A stretch of DNA of 64,000 nt from an uncultured Prevotellaceae bacterium (GCA_947167515.1 CAMVIM010000001.1:62001-126000), one strand, 5' to 3'; shown: positions 16,501-24,554, counted from the stretch's first letter. The notes: generated by a model from the letters alone, not told the origin. A program made the numbers and translations.

Positions 16501-18110
16501 CCAATGGCGGTTTCAGTGGTGAGGGTGACCTCGTGAAGAACGGTACAGGTAATCTGATGCTCAACGCACTGGCGAGCGACTATACAGGCAAGACCATCCT
16601 CAACGGTGGCATCACCACGGTGAAGAACTTGGAGATGAAGGGGCAGCCCAGTTGTTTTGGTGCTGGCACGGCCATTCAGATTGGTAAGGCCACTCTGACC
16701 ATCAACCACACCAATGCCGCCACCGACCGTACCATCACATTGACCGACACGGCCACTATCAACATCCCCACAGGTACAGCTACTTTCCAGGGCGTTGTCA
16801 CAGGTACTAAGGGTGTGCTGTTGAAGAAGGGCAGCGGCCAGCTCAACCTCAACTATGGCGGCACCAATGGCTTTTCTGCTGTCATTCTCTCTGCTGGCAC
16901 ATTGTCGCAAGGCGCATGGAACGCCACCATCGGTAAGAGTGGTGCCACTATCGACGTGACAGGCAACAGCACCTTCAAGGTGTTTGAACAAAACTCCACT
17001 ACAACAGTACCCAACATTACGAATACTTTCAATATTCAGCAGGGTAAGAAATTGACGTTCTATGCAGGATCACGCTGTACGCTCAGGGGTAAATTGACGG
17101 GCGAAGGTACTGTCGCGATGAATTTCCCTTATGTGCGTGGCGAGTTCTATACGGATTGTGCAGCCTTCAAAGGAACATTGAGCGTGACGGGCAATCAGTT
17201 CCGCCTGCGTCAGAACACCGACCTTTCGAAAGCTACACTCGAATTGGGTTCAGGACTCTGGACGGCTAGTTTCACTTCCGAGAAGAATGAGGGTTCCTAC
17301 ACCCACAAGATTGGTGCACTCTCTTCTACGGCCACCGATTGCACGCTCTCCACAGGTATCTGGAACGTGGGTTACCTTGGCACCAACACCACCTATGCAG
17401 GTGTGTTCAATGCGAATGCCACGCTCAACAAATATGGCGATGGGGTGCTGGCGCTGACAGGCGCATCAGCTGGTCCCCTCAACATCTACGCTGGTGAGGT
17501 GCAGGCTAACAACACTTCGGCCTCTACCACTACAGGTGCTGTCATCGTGCGCCTCGGTGGCTTGTTGGCTGGTACGGGTCAGGTACAGAACGTGACCGTA
17601 CAGAGTGGTGGCACATTGGGTGCAGGCAAGACTGCTGCAGCTGTGGGAACTCTTACCGTCAATGGGAACTTGACCATGAATGCGGGTTCCACGCTCCGTG
17701 TGCGCACGCACTCTACGGCTACAAAAACCAGTGCTGATGCTTTCAAGGTGAAGGGAAACGTGAAACTGACTTCTCCCGTCATCGACTTGACAGAGCAACT
17801 CAATGAGAACTACACCTTTGTGGAGGATGCTGAACTCCACATCTTCACCGGCGATGGTACCATCACCATCACGGGCGATGTGACGTTGTTGCCTGAAGTA
17901 CCGATGCCTGGCTATCTGTGGGACACCTCCGCTTTAGCTACCGAGGGCATCATCCGCATCGTGGCCGATCCTGTGGGCATCCATAGCATCGCTGCCAGCG
18001 ACCTTACAGACCGCGACCTCGTATTCGACCTTGCAGGCCGTCGCGTCACCACCATCACGCATTCGGGTGCTTATATCGTCAATGGCAAAAAAGTGTATAT
18101 CAAGAAATGA
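13524..18110 (+). CDS. PL11 rhamnogalacturonan lyase with autotransporter-type repeats
   Basis: A 1528-aa secreted protein. A signal peptide (MMKKILFMMLALALSSSFATA) is followed by a full PL11 catalytic region, about residues 22-650. This includes QKLGRGVVAVY, the fibronectin-like N-domain and many calcium-loop segments (DLDGNGEYDAVV, DINCDGKCEV, DVDGDGIVDYR), as in YesW-type enzymes that cleave the rhamnogalacturonan-I backbone by beta-elimination. From about residue 720 to 1430 come repeats of the passenger-associated beta-strand type (KNGTGNLMLN, KKGSGQLNLN, SGGTLGAGKT). The C-terminus (VFDLAGRRV... GAYIVNGKKVYIKK) resembles a type IX secretion sorting tail. A typical PL11 is about 600-650 aa, so more than half is extra beta-helix-like sequence. 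The last four bases overlap the GH2 start. Confidence 0.9.
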   Translation: MMKKILFMMLALALSSSFATAQRLQQKLGRGVVAVYRSGGRSVTSEGGTNSSLISWRKLAQEPEGTTYNIYKRAAGTEAWTKMNSTPLKVTNYTPSSLTANTEYAVTAIINGVEGEMSEPFLYKTQAYPNVWFNFDYDNTVIKRNDYRTKFVWPMDLDGNGEYDAVVVDRLFAGAASGEEDTENTATTSHKIQAYKFDGTLLWTVDMGPNMNICAGQNDMVVAYDINCDGKCEVIIKSSDGTRFWDKANETWGKYVGGSDNADVDGDGIVDYRTQTSRNRPFYVSVIDGATGAEIAWNELKYSEVHDGSDTYTRTNRSSYMSDGYAAMDGHFSICYLDGIHPYLVMECLDRDNNKTHHNYVFTWGYDWNAGQASNWRHIKTWSRNDKSPWPAEFHQLRVADVDGDGCDEMLQGGYSVNPHTGWFKSPGIGHGDRFIVSDIDPDRPGLEVYAIQQSALLGQLIYDAATAERIKEWYLPSVYDVGRGSCMDIDPDHKGYEIWSYVDEYIYNCKGVSTGKTRSGSMFEGVWWDGRLQREWLNSPGGSGVGTNLMVTRVHGDRLCEFSQESNWATHANTGTRPAFMGDIKGDWREEVILAKQNESSSTGLVGYTTNMPTDYSIYCLQQDPHYHLDCTTRGYYQHPNTGFYLGEEMPLPPLPPVLEADLRYQSGAWTNGAGGFTSYDQTQPLAYTDGKSVMFDISASNTSVDITGEVKPSATFLINPLKKDFVLNGSIAGEGNVIKSQQGTVTIKGDLTTTGTTIVSEGTLVLEGSMAGALELRAKGTLAGNPVLNGAITFEGGLNYEGCRLAPGTADAPYGVMTFNKDLTLKGGVFMEMDLQTEGEAKCDRLQVNGNLTLQKTNTFTFVLAESVPAPGEYVLAECTGTLTANANNIQVRGLVGLKYAIDVREQQIVLVVAGTRDPALGVTWTGEVNGKWDYQTDNFVLQDEPSSFVAGDEVIFPEEATRRTVTLTDMMVTQGVYVNNTSGTYTFNGSNGGFSGEGDLVKNGTGNLMLNALASDYTGKTILNGGITTVKNLEMKGQPSCFGAGTAIQIGKATLTINHTNAATDRTITLTDTATINIPTGTATFQGVVTGTKGVLLKKGSGQLNLNYGGTNGFSAVILSAGTLSQGAWNATIGKSGATIDVTGNSTFKVFEQNSTTTVPNITNTFNIQQGKKLTFYAGSRCTLRGKLTGEGTVAMNFPYVRGEFYTDCAAFKGTLSVTGNQFRLRQNTDLSKATLELGSGLWTASFTSEKNEGSYTHKIGALSSTATDCTLSTGIWNVGYLGTNTTYAGVFNANATLNKYGDGVLALTGASAGPLNIYAGEVQANNTSASTTTGAVIVRLGGLLAGTGQVQNVTVQSGGTLGAGKTAAAVGTLTVNGNLTMNAGSTLRVRTHSTATKTSADAFKVKGNVKLTSPVIDLTEQLNENYTFVEDAELHIFTGDGTITITGDVTLLPEVPMPGYLWDTSALATEGIIRIVADPVGIHSIAASDLTDRDLVFDLAGRRVTTITHSGAYIVNGKKVYIKK

Positions 18111-21100
18111 AAAGGCTGCTCTCACTTTTAACGATTAGTTTCTCACTCTTAGTTTCCATCTCAGCACAGCGAGCCATCAACTGGAACGCTGGCTGGCAGA
18201 TGGGTGGAAATGAAAATCGCCCAGAGGCTACGGGTAGGCGAGCTTTGCTCGGGAGTGCGCGTGGGCTGGTGAGTTTGCCCCGTGCATGGAATGAGGAATA
18301 TGCCTTCAAGGTGCGTTGTGCCGCCCTGCCCGACGATACGTGTCGCTACACCAAGACCTTCACGGCCCCCAAATCGTGGAAGAACAAGAAAGTGTTCATC
18401 GAGTTCGAAGGAGCACGTCAGGCAGCTGAGGTGTGGCTCAATGGTCATCGCCTCGGTCTGCACGAGAACGGTGTGATGGCCTTTGGCTTCGACCTCACTC
18501 CTTATATCAATATAGGCAAGGAGAACCGCCTGGAAGTGCTGACCGATAATGATTGGGGATACAAGGAACGGGGAGCCTCCACAGAGGGTGAGGCGGTGGC
18601 AGATGGCAACAGCCTCCCCGACAATACGCTCGAACCTGCCACCTTCCAATGGAATAACAAGAACTTCAACGCCAACTATGGCGGTCTGCCCAAGAATGTG
18701 CGGCTGCATGTGGTGGACAAACTCTACCAGACTTTGCCCCTCTATTCCACCCTCGGCACCACGGGCGTGTATGTCTATGCCACCGACCACGATGTGCAGG
18801 GGCATAGCGCCACCATCCATGCCGAGTCGCAGGTGAGGAACGAGACTGGCAAGGCTCAGACCTTCGTCTATGAAGTGGAAGTCATCGACCGCGATGGCAC
18901 CTCCCTTGCCAAGTTCTCCTCCCCAGCCGTCACCATCGGAAAGGACGAAACCCAAACCGTCTCTGCCCAGCAGCACGTCCAAGGCCTCCACTTCTGGTCC
19001 TGGGGCTATGGCTACCTCTACGATGTGAAGACACGCTTGCTGTCCGTAGCGATGCCATCGCAACTCCTCGATGAGGCCACCACTACCACAGGCTTCCGAA
19101 AGACCGCCTTTGAGCATGGGCAGACCCTTCTCAACGACCGCCCCATCATGATGCACGGCTATGCCCAGCGCACCTCCAACGAGTGGCCGGGCGTGGGCAT
19201 GAGTGTGCCAGCATGGCTCTCTGACTATTCCAACGGACTGATGGTCGAGTCGGGCGGCAACCTCGTCCGCTGGATGCACGTCTGCCCTTGGAAACAGGAC
19301 ATCGAGTCGTGCGACCGTGTGGGACTCATCCAAGCCATGCCTGCAGGCGATGCAGAGAAGGACGTGACGGGTCGCCATTGGGAGCAGCGTGTGGAACTGA
19401 TGCGCGATGCCATCATCTACAACCGCAACAATCCCTCCATCCTCTTTTACGAATGTGGCAACAAGGGCATCACCGAAGAGCACATGCAGGAGATGAAGGC
19501 CATCCGCGATGCGTTCGACCCTCATGGAGGACGTGCCATCGGATGCCGCGAGATGCTCAACCACAACACAGCGGCTGAGTATGGTGGCGAGATGCTCTAC
19601 ATCAACAAGAGTGCCACCAAACCTGTGTGGGCGATGGAGTATTGCCGCGATGAAGCCTTGCGCCGTTATTGGGACGACTGGTCTTACCCTTATCACAAGC
19701 ATGGTGATGGCCCGCTCTATCGGGGTGACGATGCCTCGGCTTACAACCAGAACAACGACCAGTTTGCCATCGAGATGGTGCGCCGTTGGTTCGACTACTG
19801 GCAGGAACGTCCTGGCACAGGCGAACGGGTATCGAATGGAGGCACCAAGATTGTCTTCTCCGACACCAACACCCACAACCGCAGCGAAAGCAACTACCGC
19901 ACCAGCGGTGTGGTGGATGCCATGCGTCTGCCCAAAGATGCTTTCTATGCCCATCAGGCCATGTGGAACGGATGGGTGACTCCCGAAGCCTCACAGACCC
20001 ACATCATCGGACATCTTAATTATGCTGAAGGCACCGTGAAGCCTGTCTATGTCGTGTCGGATGCCCCTACTGTCAAGCTCTTCCTTAACGGCAACGAAGT
20101 GGGCAAGGACTCCGTCGTCTACCACTTCCTCCATGTGTTTGAGAATGTGCAGTATCTCCCAGGCACCCTCAAAGCCATCTCTTACGATGCCGAAGGGCGA
20201 GAACTTTCTTCCCATACTCTTGAAACCATTGACGAGCCCGTGGCGTTGAAACTCACCAACATCCAAGACCACCAGCTTGTGGGCGATGGTGCCGACATGG
20301 CGCTCCTGCAGGTGGAGGCTGTCGATGCACAAGGTCGTCGCCATCCCTTGGCACATCAGCAACTGCACTTCTCCATCGAAGGCCCGATTGAGTGGATTGG
20401 AGGCATCGGTAAGGATAGCCTCGGCACCAACTGCATCCGTTCGATGACGTTACCGCTGGAGTGTGGCGTGAATCGTGTGCTGGTGCGCTCCACTGGAGGT
20501 GAAGGCAAGGCCATCATAAGCGTCTCTGCTGACGGGCTCGGACAGACCTCCCTCGCCCTCGATGTGAAAGGCACCACGCAACCCCGTCCCCAAGGACTCC
20601 TCACACGAGGCGAGACACCCTCCACTCCCTCTTATCGTGACTTGAAGAAGACTCTCCACGTGAAGAACATCGTGGCTGGCTGCAATCAAGAGACCGCCCA
20701 CCACTCGATAGACGACAGCGAGGACACCGAATGGAAGAATGATGGCCGTGCCTCCACTGCATGGATTCGCTACGAACTGGAGGAACCTGCCCGTGTGGAC
20801 GAAGTGGTCATCAAACTCACCGGTTGGCGCAAACGTGAATACCCCCTTCAAATCTTTGCTGACTCCACCCTCGTGTGGGAAGGCAAGACCCCCGTTTCCC
20901 TTGGCTATGTGCACCTGAAGATGTCAAATGTCAAATGTCAGATGGAAACGACTTCTTCGATCACCATCCGTCTCCAAGGCACCGCCTCCGACAACGACCG
21001 GTACGGCAACGTCAAGGAACTTGCCGAACCCGTCGCCAACGAACTCGATCTCTTCAAAGCCAAAGATGGCGACCAAGTGCGCAGCGAACTCCGCATCGTC

Positions 21101-21127
21101 GAAGTCGATTTCCTGCAAGACCTCTGA
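18107..21127 (+). CDS. GH2-family glycoside hydrolase with C-terminal discoidin-like domain
   Basis: A 1006-aa exported enzyme with a signal peptide ending around SISAQ. It has the GH2 sugar-binding domain (VFIEFEGARQAAEVWLNGHRLGLHENG), an immunoglobulin-like domain, and a TIM barrel from about residue 330 (RPIMMHGYAQR, NPSILFYECGNKG). A DUF4982-like domain and an F5/8 type C-like domain at about 840-1006 follow. The usual GH2 acid/base motif reads GNE; here the aligned segment is ECGNKG, so the standard Glu position is Lys and the acid is displaced. Galactosidase or glucuronidase activity on rhamnogalacturonan side chains is an inference from context. ATGA overlap with PL11 implies translational coupling. 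An in-frame microsatellite lies near the 3' end. Confidence 0.85.
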   Translation: MKRLLSLLTISFSLLVSISAQRAINWNAGWQMGGNENRPEATGRRALLGSARGLVSLPRAWNEEYAFKVRCAALPDDTCRYTKTFTAPKSWKNKKVFIEFEGARQAAEVWLNGHRLGLHENGVMAFGFDLTPYINIGKENRLEVLTDNDWGYKERGASTEGEAVADGNSLPDNTLEPATFQWNNKNFNANYGGLPKNVRLHVVDKLYQTLPLYSTLGTTGVYVYATDHDVQGHSATIHAESQVRNETGKAQTFVYEVEVIDRDGTSLAKFSSPAVTIGKDETQTVSAQQHVQGLHFWSWGYGYLYDVKTRLLSVAMPSQLLDEATTTTGFRKTAFEHGQTLLNDRPIMMHGYAQRTSNEWPGVGMSVPAWLSDYSNGLMVESGGNLVRWMHVCPWKQDIESCDRVGLIQAMPAGDAEKDVTGRHWEQRVELMRDAIIYNRNNPSILFYECGNKGITEEHMQEMKAIRDAFDPHGGRAIGCREMLNHNTAAEYGGEMLYINKSATKPVWAMEYCRDEALRRYWDDWSYPYHKHGDGPLYRGDDASAYNQNNDQFAIEMVRRWFDYWQERPGTGERVSNGGTKIVFSDTNTHNRSESNYRTSGVVDAMRLPKDAFYAHQAMWNGWVTPEASQTHIIGHLNYAEGTVKPVYVVSDAPTVKLFLNGNEVGKDSVVYHFLHVFENVQYLPGTLKAISYDAEGRELSSHTLETIDEPVALKLTNIQDHQLVGDGADMALLQVEAVDAQGRRHPLAHQQLHFSIEGPIEWIGGIGKDSLGTNCIRSMTLPLECGVNRVLVRSTGGEGKAIISVSADGLGQTSLALDVKGTTQPRPQGLLTRGETPSTPSYRDLKKTLHVKNIVAGCNQETAHHSIDDSEDTEWKNDGRASTAWIRYELEEPARVDEVVIKLTGWRKREYPLQIFADSTLVWEGKTPVSLGYVHLKMSNVKCQMETTSSITIRLQGTASDNDRYGNVKELAEPVANELDLFKAKDGDQVRSELRIVEVDFLQDL

Positions 21128-21192
21128 TTCGTCCTTCCTCCTGTCAATCACTCACACCTCCCCAATGTTTTTTCAACTTTTTCCTCAAATTG

Positions 21193-21224
21193 TTTTGTTT
21201 GTTCAAAGATAGTACATATCTTTG
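21193..21224 (+). promoter_or_regulatory. Promoter with palindromic -7 element, antitoxin/PIN operon
   Basis: TTTG (21194-21197) and TATCTTTG (21217-21224) are spaced 19 bp. The -7 element is half of a perfect palindrome, CAAAGATA-GTACA-TATCTTTG (21204-21224). That could be the antitoxin operator or a bidirectional promoter. Confidence 0.75.
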
Positions 21225-21250
21225 TACACATAAATATAAAAAGGACGATT

Positions 21251-21469
21251 ATGAGTTATTCAGAAATGGCACAACTGGAGTTGATGAACGCAGCTGCCAA
21301 CGTCACCTCACAGGACGACCTGAACGCATTACGCATGACCCTCTCGCTTTTCTTTGCGGAACGTGCGCAGAAGGCCATTGACAAGATGTGGGACGAAGGG
21401 ACTTTTGACCAGAAGAAACTTGATGAGTTGCGTGGTCAGCACCTTCGTACGCCCTACAAAACTTTCTAA
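21251..21469 (+). CDS. Antitoxin of PIN-domain toxin
   Basis: A 72-aa acidic, helix-rich protein (MSYSEMAQLEL) ending LDELRGQHLRTPYKTF. It is a paralogue of the 73-aa protein at 4697-4918. The family is small and recognised here mainly by its pairing with a PIN toxin; its stop codon abuts the toxin ATG. The conserved C-terminal HLRTPY is a likely toxin-contact segment (inference). Confidence 0.75.
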   Translation: MSYSEMAQLELMNAAANVTSQDDLNALRMTLSLFFAERAQKAIDKMWDEGTFDQKKLDELRGQHLRTPYKTF

Positions 21470-21889
21470 ATGACGATGCGTCACATAGTCCTCGATACAA
21501 ACTGCCTCATTCAGGCATTGCCCACACGCAGCCAGTACCATCGGATATGGACTGATTTCTTGGCGGGCAAATACGTCTTGTGCGTCAGCAACGAGATTCT
21601 GACTGAATACGAAGAGATTCTTGCTCAGCACACTTCCCCAGAAGTGGCTCATAACGTGGTTGAGGCCATCGCCCGCCATCCGCAGACGCTCTATCGTGAG
21701 TCCTTTTTTCGTTTCCATCTACTCAGCAACATAGACAAGGACGATGACAAGTTTGTAGATTGTGCCATTACCTCTGGAGCTGACTACATCGTCACGGAAG
21801 ATAGCCATTTCAACCATCTTAAAGAGATTCCATTTCCTCGGCTCAATGTGTTGACCCTCGACGAATTCAACGAAACGCTTAAACAATAA
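21470..21889 (+). CDS. PIN-domain ribonuclease toxin
   Basis: A 139-aa PIN endoribonuclease with the expected acidic residues: Asp9 in HIVLDTNCL, Glu residues in EILTEYEEIL, Asp in DDDKFVDCA and Asp in ADYIVTEDSHF. It is VapC-like in function, although the subfamily is the 'putative toxin-antitoxin toxin component, PIN family' common in Bacteroidales. The ATG starts immediately after the antitoxin stop; an internal start at 21476 would give MRHIVLDTN. Confidence 0.88.
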   Translation: MTMRHIVLDTNCLIQALPTRSQYHRIWTDFLAGKYVLCVSNEILTEYEEILAQHTSPEVAHNVVEAIARHPQTLYRESFFRFHLLSNIDKDDDKFVDCAITSGADYIVTEDSHFNHLKEIPFPRLNVLTLDEFNETLKQ

Positions 21890-21917
21890 TTCATTTCATA
21901 TTACTTCCATCAACCCC

Positions 21918-22541
21918 TCAACGCTTCACAAACACCTTATGGCTTCCGTTCCCATCAGCCTGGATGCCACTATTGGGGTCAGCACAAAATGCCTTCAGCT
22001 CACGCGTCGCCTTCGAACGGCTCAGTCCAGTCAGCTGTGTGTAATCCCTTATCTGCATATAGCCATTCTTTTCTATATACTCCAATGCCATCCGTAGCCG
22101 TTCCTCCATCGTGGAAGACACCCCGAGACGCTCCTTCATGTTCTGTACTTGATGCAGTGTCGTTGAATTGCGCAAATCATTCAGCCATTCTCTGTCAGGC
22201 GAGAAGTTGATTTTCTTGATGTACACCCCGCTCTGGTTCGCGCCCACCTTCTTTCTCGCCTCCACATCCTCTATGTCTTCTTCACTCAACTGCCCCAAAA
22301 TCAAGTCGAAGGTGCCAAACCCCTCTATCTTCACAGAATGTCCATTCGACAAAAAGGCATTCAAGGCATCGGGTAGTTCACTCATCACTCCCTCAATCGT
22401 GTGACGGCTCATGTTTGTCATCGTCATGAACCAACTCACAATTGTCTTGTGCGGAATGCAGTTGACGTGCTTCACCTTCGGGTAATACTTCTTTTCGCCA
22501 GTCTTTTGTAGGTCTGGCATCTCTTGCATGATGTAATCCAT
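21918..22541 (-). CDS. HU-like DNA-binding protein with C-terminal winged-helix-like region
   Basis: A 207-aa protein. Residues about 15-130 resemble the HU/IHF-like family of Bacteroidetes (VKHVNCIPHKTIVSWFM; GHSVKIEGFGTFDLIL as the beta-arm region). Residues about 150-207 look like a winged helix (YMQIRDYTQLTGLSRSKATRELKAF). It may act as a nucleoid-associated or mobile-element-linked protein. A longer frame to 22616 exists, but the promoter at 22599-22606 lies inside it, so the start is set at 22541 (MDYIMQEMPDL). Confidence 0.82.
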   Translation of the reverse strand: MDYIMQEMPDLQKTGEKKYYPKVKHVNCIPHKTIVSWFMTMTNMSRHTIEGVMSELPDALNAFLSNGHSVKIEGFGTFDLILGQLSEEDIEDVEARKKVGANQSGVYIKKINFSPDREWLNDLRNSTTLHQVQNMKERLGVSSTMEERLRMALEYIEKNGYMQIRDYTQLTGLSRSKATRELKAFCADPNSGIQADGNGSHKVFVKR

Positions 22542-22598
22542 ATCCGTCCTTTCTTTACAATCGTTATCACTTCCCAACCTCTTCCATCTCCACGGCTG

Positions 22599-22629
22599 CA
22601 AAGATAGCGCATCCACTTCACTCTTGCAA
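22599..22629 (-). promoter_or_regulatory. Promoter of HU-like gene
   Basis: TATCTTTG (22599-22606, minus strand) with TTG at 22627-22629, spacing 20 bp. Confidence 0.75.
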
Positions 22630-22633
22630 GCAT

Positions 22634-22733
22634 ATCAACTAAAATTCTAAAGTTTGAGTTGCAAAATGCAAACTTTGAGTTCTAAAACCCAAACCTTGAT
22701 TTCTGCAACTCAAACTTTAGAATTGAAGTTGAT
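22634..22733. repeat. 21-bp-period array (four units) bounded by a 30-nt inverted repeat
   Basis: Units with core AAACyTTGAGTT start at 22649, 22670, 22691 and 22712, spacing 21 bp. The ends pair: 22644-22663 is a perfect 20-nt reverse complement of 22704-22723, extendable to 22634-22663 with 22704-22733 at two mismatches. Confidence 0.8.
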
Positions 22734-22735
22734 AC

Positions 22736-22850
22736 GCCACACACCCATTTGTAAATGTGCCGTGAACGTAATGGTGGTTGTGCCGTACACATAATTGTGG
22801 ATATGTCGTACACTTGGTTGTGGCTGTGTAGTATACAAAAACTCAAACAT
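22736..22850. repeat. 23-bp-period array (five units)
   Basis: Units starting GCC, GTC or GTA with core CGTACAC begin at 22736, 22759, 22782, 22805 and 22828, each 23 bp apart. The family resembles the arrays at 23-137 and 51052-51143. The 22542-22997 gap holds no gene, only divergent promoters and these two arrays. Confidence 0.8.
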
Positions 22851-22863
22851 ATTTGGTTTTTCC

Positions 22864-22965
22864 CTCACTTAATCGTACCGTTGGCTTCGCCGAAGGTGCT
22901 CACGCTCGACAATAAAAGTGAAAAAAGTGTTTTTTCCCTTTGTATTGTGCTCACTTAATCGTACC
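22864..22965 (+). repeat. Duplicated promoter segment
   Basis: ctcacttaatcgtacc occurs at 22864-22879 and again at 22950-22965. The upstream copy continues taccgttg, a damaged -7 element; the downstream copy continues as a perfect TACCTTTG. Confidence 0.7.
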
Positions 22966-22969
22966 TTTG
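22939..22969 (+). promoter_or_regulatory. Promoter of 5'-nucleotidase gene
   Basis: TTTG (22939-22942) and TACCTTTG (22962-22969), spacing 19 bp, 28 bp before the ATG. Confidence 0.8.
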
Positions 22970-22997
22970 TCTCGAATTACTAAAACTAAAACTGAAT

Positions 22998-24554
22998 ATG
23001 AGACGATTTTTGTTATTTGTGGCCTTGGCTTGTTCGGTCATGACGTATGCGAAAAAGAAGCCGACGGTGGTGACACCGAACCAGAAGAGCATTGTCATCC
23101 TATATGAAAATGATGTGCATTGCGCGGTCGATGGGTATGCGAAGCTGGCAGGGTTGCGCGATGCGATTGCTGACACGGCATGGGTGGCGCTGGTGTCGAA
23201 TGGCGACTACGTGCAGGGCATGACGGTGGGCGCCATCTCGAAGGGGCAGTATGTAGTGGACATCATGAAGACGATGGGTTATGATGCCATCACGCTGGGC
23301 AACCATGAGTATGACTACGGCATGGAGCGCATGTTCCAGCTGTTGCGGCAGGTGCCTGCGCCGATTGTGTGTGCCAATCTTTACGATGTTCAGAACGAGC
23401 GACTTGTCTATGCGCCATACGTCATCAAGCGTTTTGGCGATAAGAAGATTGCTTTCGTGGGTGCTTCCACGCCTACTTCGATGGAGACGGAGGCTTATGC
23501 GTTCCGCGATGGCGAGGGCAACATCATCTATGACTTGCAGCCTGAGTCCATCCCGACGATGGTGCAGAAGGCGGTGGATGAGGCTCGCAGGGCTGGCGCT
23601 GACTATGTGATTCTCGATTCTCATTTAGGTGAGGAGGAGACCAATCGCAATTCTGACTCACACCTCGTGGTAGCCAACACCACTGGCATCGACATCGTGC
23701 TGGACGGTCATAGCCATGCGGTCATTGTGGCCGACACCGTGCTGAACAAGGCGGGAAAACCTGTGGTGGTCACTCAGACAGGCACTAAGTTTGCCCACAT
23801 CGGCAAGCTGCTCATCACACCTGATGGAAAGATGACGACGGAGCTGATTCCTGTGGAGAGTGTGACGGAGAAGAATGCTTATGTGGCAGCCGTCACTGAC
23901 AGCATCCATGCCCTGCTCGAAGCCCAAACCTCTCGCGTGATCTGCCAGAGCGAGGTGCCCCTGCGCATTCTCGATGATGAGGGCAACGAGATAGCACGTA
24001 TGGGTGAGACCAATGCTGGTGACATCGTGACGGATGCCTATCGTCTCTTGACTGGTTCTGACATCGCTGTGCTGAACAGCGGCAGCATCCGCAATGAACT
24101 GAAGAAAACGGGTGAACTGACTTACGGCGACCTCCTTTCCCTGCTGCCTTACGACAACTACATCGTGGTGGCTGAAGTGAAGGGCAGCACCATCCAGAAG
24201 ATGTTGGAAAAGCTTGTCAGCTTCCTGCCCAAGCCTGATGGACAGTTCCCTCAGGTGTCAGGCCTGAAGTTCACGACGAAGGTGGCTGACCACAGTGTGA
24301 GCGACGTGCAGGTGCTCAATGGTGCCACGCAGCACTACGAGCCCCTCAACTCCGACCGCACCTACACCATCGCCACCACCAAGTATTGCGTGACCGATGG
24401 CGGTCTGCACAACACCCTGCAAGGTTGCCCCATCGTGCTCGAAACCAAGAAGACCTACAACGAAGTCTTCATTGAGTATGTCACCAAGAATCTCGATGGG
24501 CACATTGGGCAGGAGTACGCCGAGCCACAGGGACGCATCACGGTGATTAAGTAA
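22998..24554 (+). CDS. Secreted 5'-nucleotidase / UDP-sugar hydrolase (UshA family)
   Basis: A 518-aa exported metallophosphoesterase. A signal peptide (MRRFLLFVALACSVMTYA) is followed by the calcineurin-type metal motifs YENDVHC, SNGDYVQG, LGNHEYDYG and LDGHSHA. The C-terminal nucleotide-binding domain (GDIVTDAYRLLTGSDIAVLNSGSIRNELKKTG, YDNYIVVAEVKG, FTTKVADHS) is also present. It would hydrolyse extracytoplasmic nucleotides to nucleosides and phosphate. It is a single-gene unit with its own promoter and terminator. Confidence 0.93.
   Translation: MRRFLLFVALACSVMTYAKKKPTVVTPNQKSIVILYENDVHCAVDGYAKLAGLRDAIADTAWVALVSNGDYVQGMTVGAISKGQYVVDIMKTMGYDAITLGNHEYDYGMERMFQLLRQVPAPIVCANLYDVQNERLVYAPYVIKRFGDKKIAFVGASTPTSMETEAYAFRDGEGNIIYDLQPESIPTMVQKAVDEARRAGADYVILDSHLGEEETNRNSDSHLVVANTTGIDIVLDGHSHAVIVADTVLNKAGKPVVVTQTGTKFAHIGKLLITPDGKMTTELIPVESVTEKNAYVAAVTDSIHALLEAQTSRVICQSEVPLRILDDEGNEIARMGETNAGDIVTDAYRLLTGSDIAVLNSGSIRNELKKTGELTYGDLLSLLPYDNYIVVAEVKGSTIQKMLEKLVSFLPKPDGQFPQVSGLKFTTKVADHSVSDVQVLNGATQHYEPLNSDRTYTIATTKYCVTDGGLHNTLQGCPIVLETKKTYNEVFIEYVTKNLDGHIGQEYAEPQGRITVIK

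Noticed and set aside
18161-19954. 597-aa antisense frame opposite the GH2 gene
   Set aside because: Shadow frame; the sense strand encodes a recognisable GH2 enzyme with signal peptide.
5251-21127. Complete polysaccharide utilisation locus with SusC/SusD
   Set aside because: No SusC-like TonB receptor or SusD-like lipoprotein is encoded here; it is described as an island of catabolic and lyase genes.
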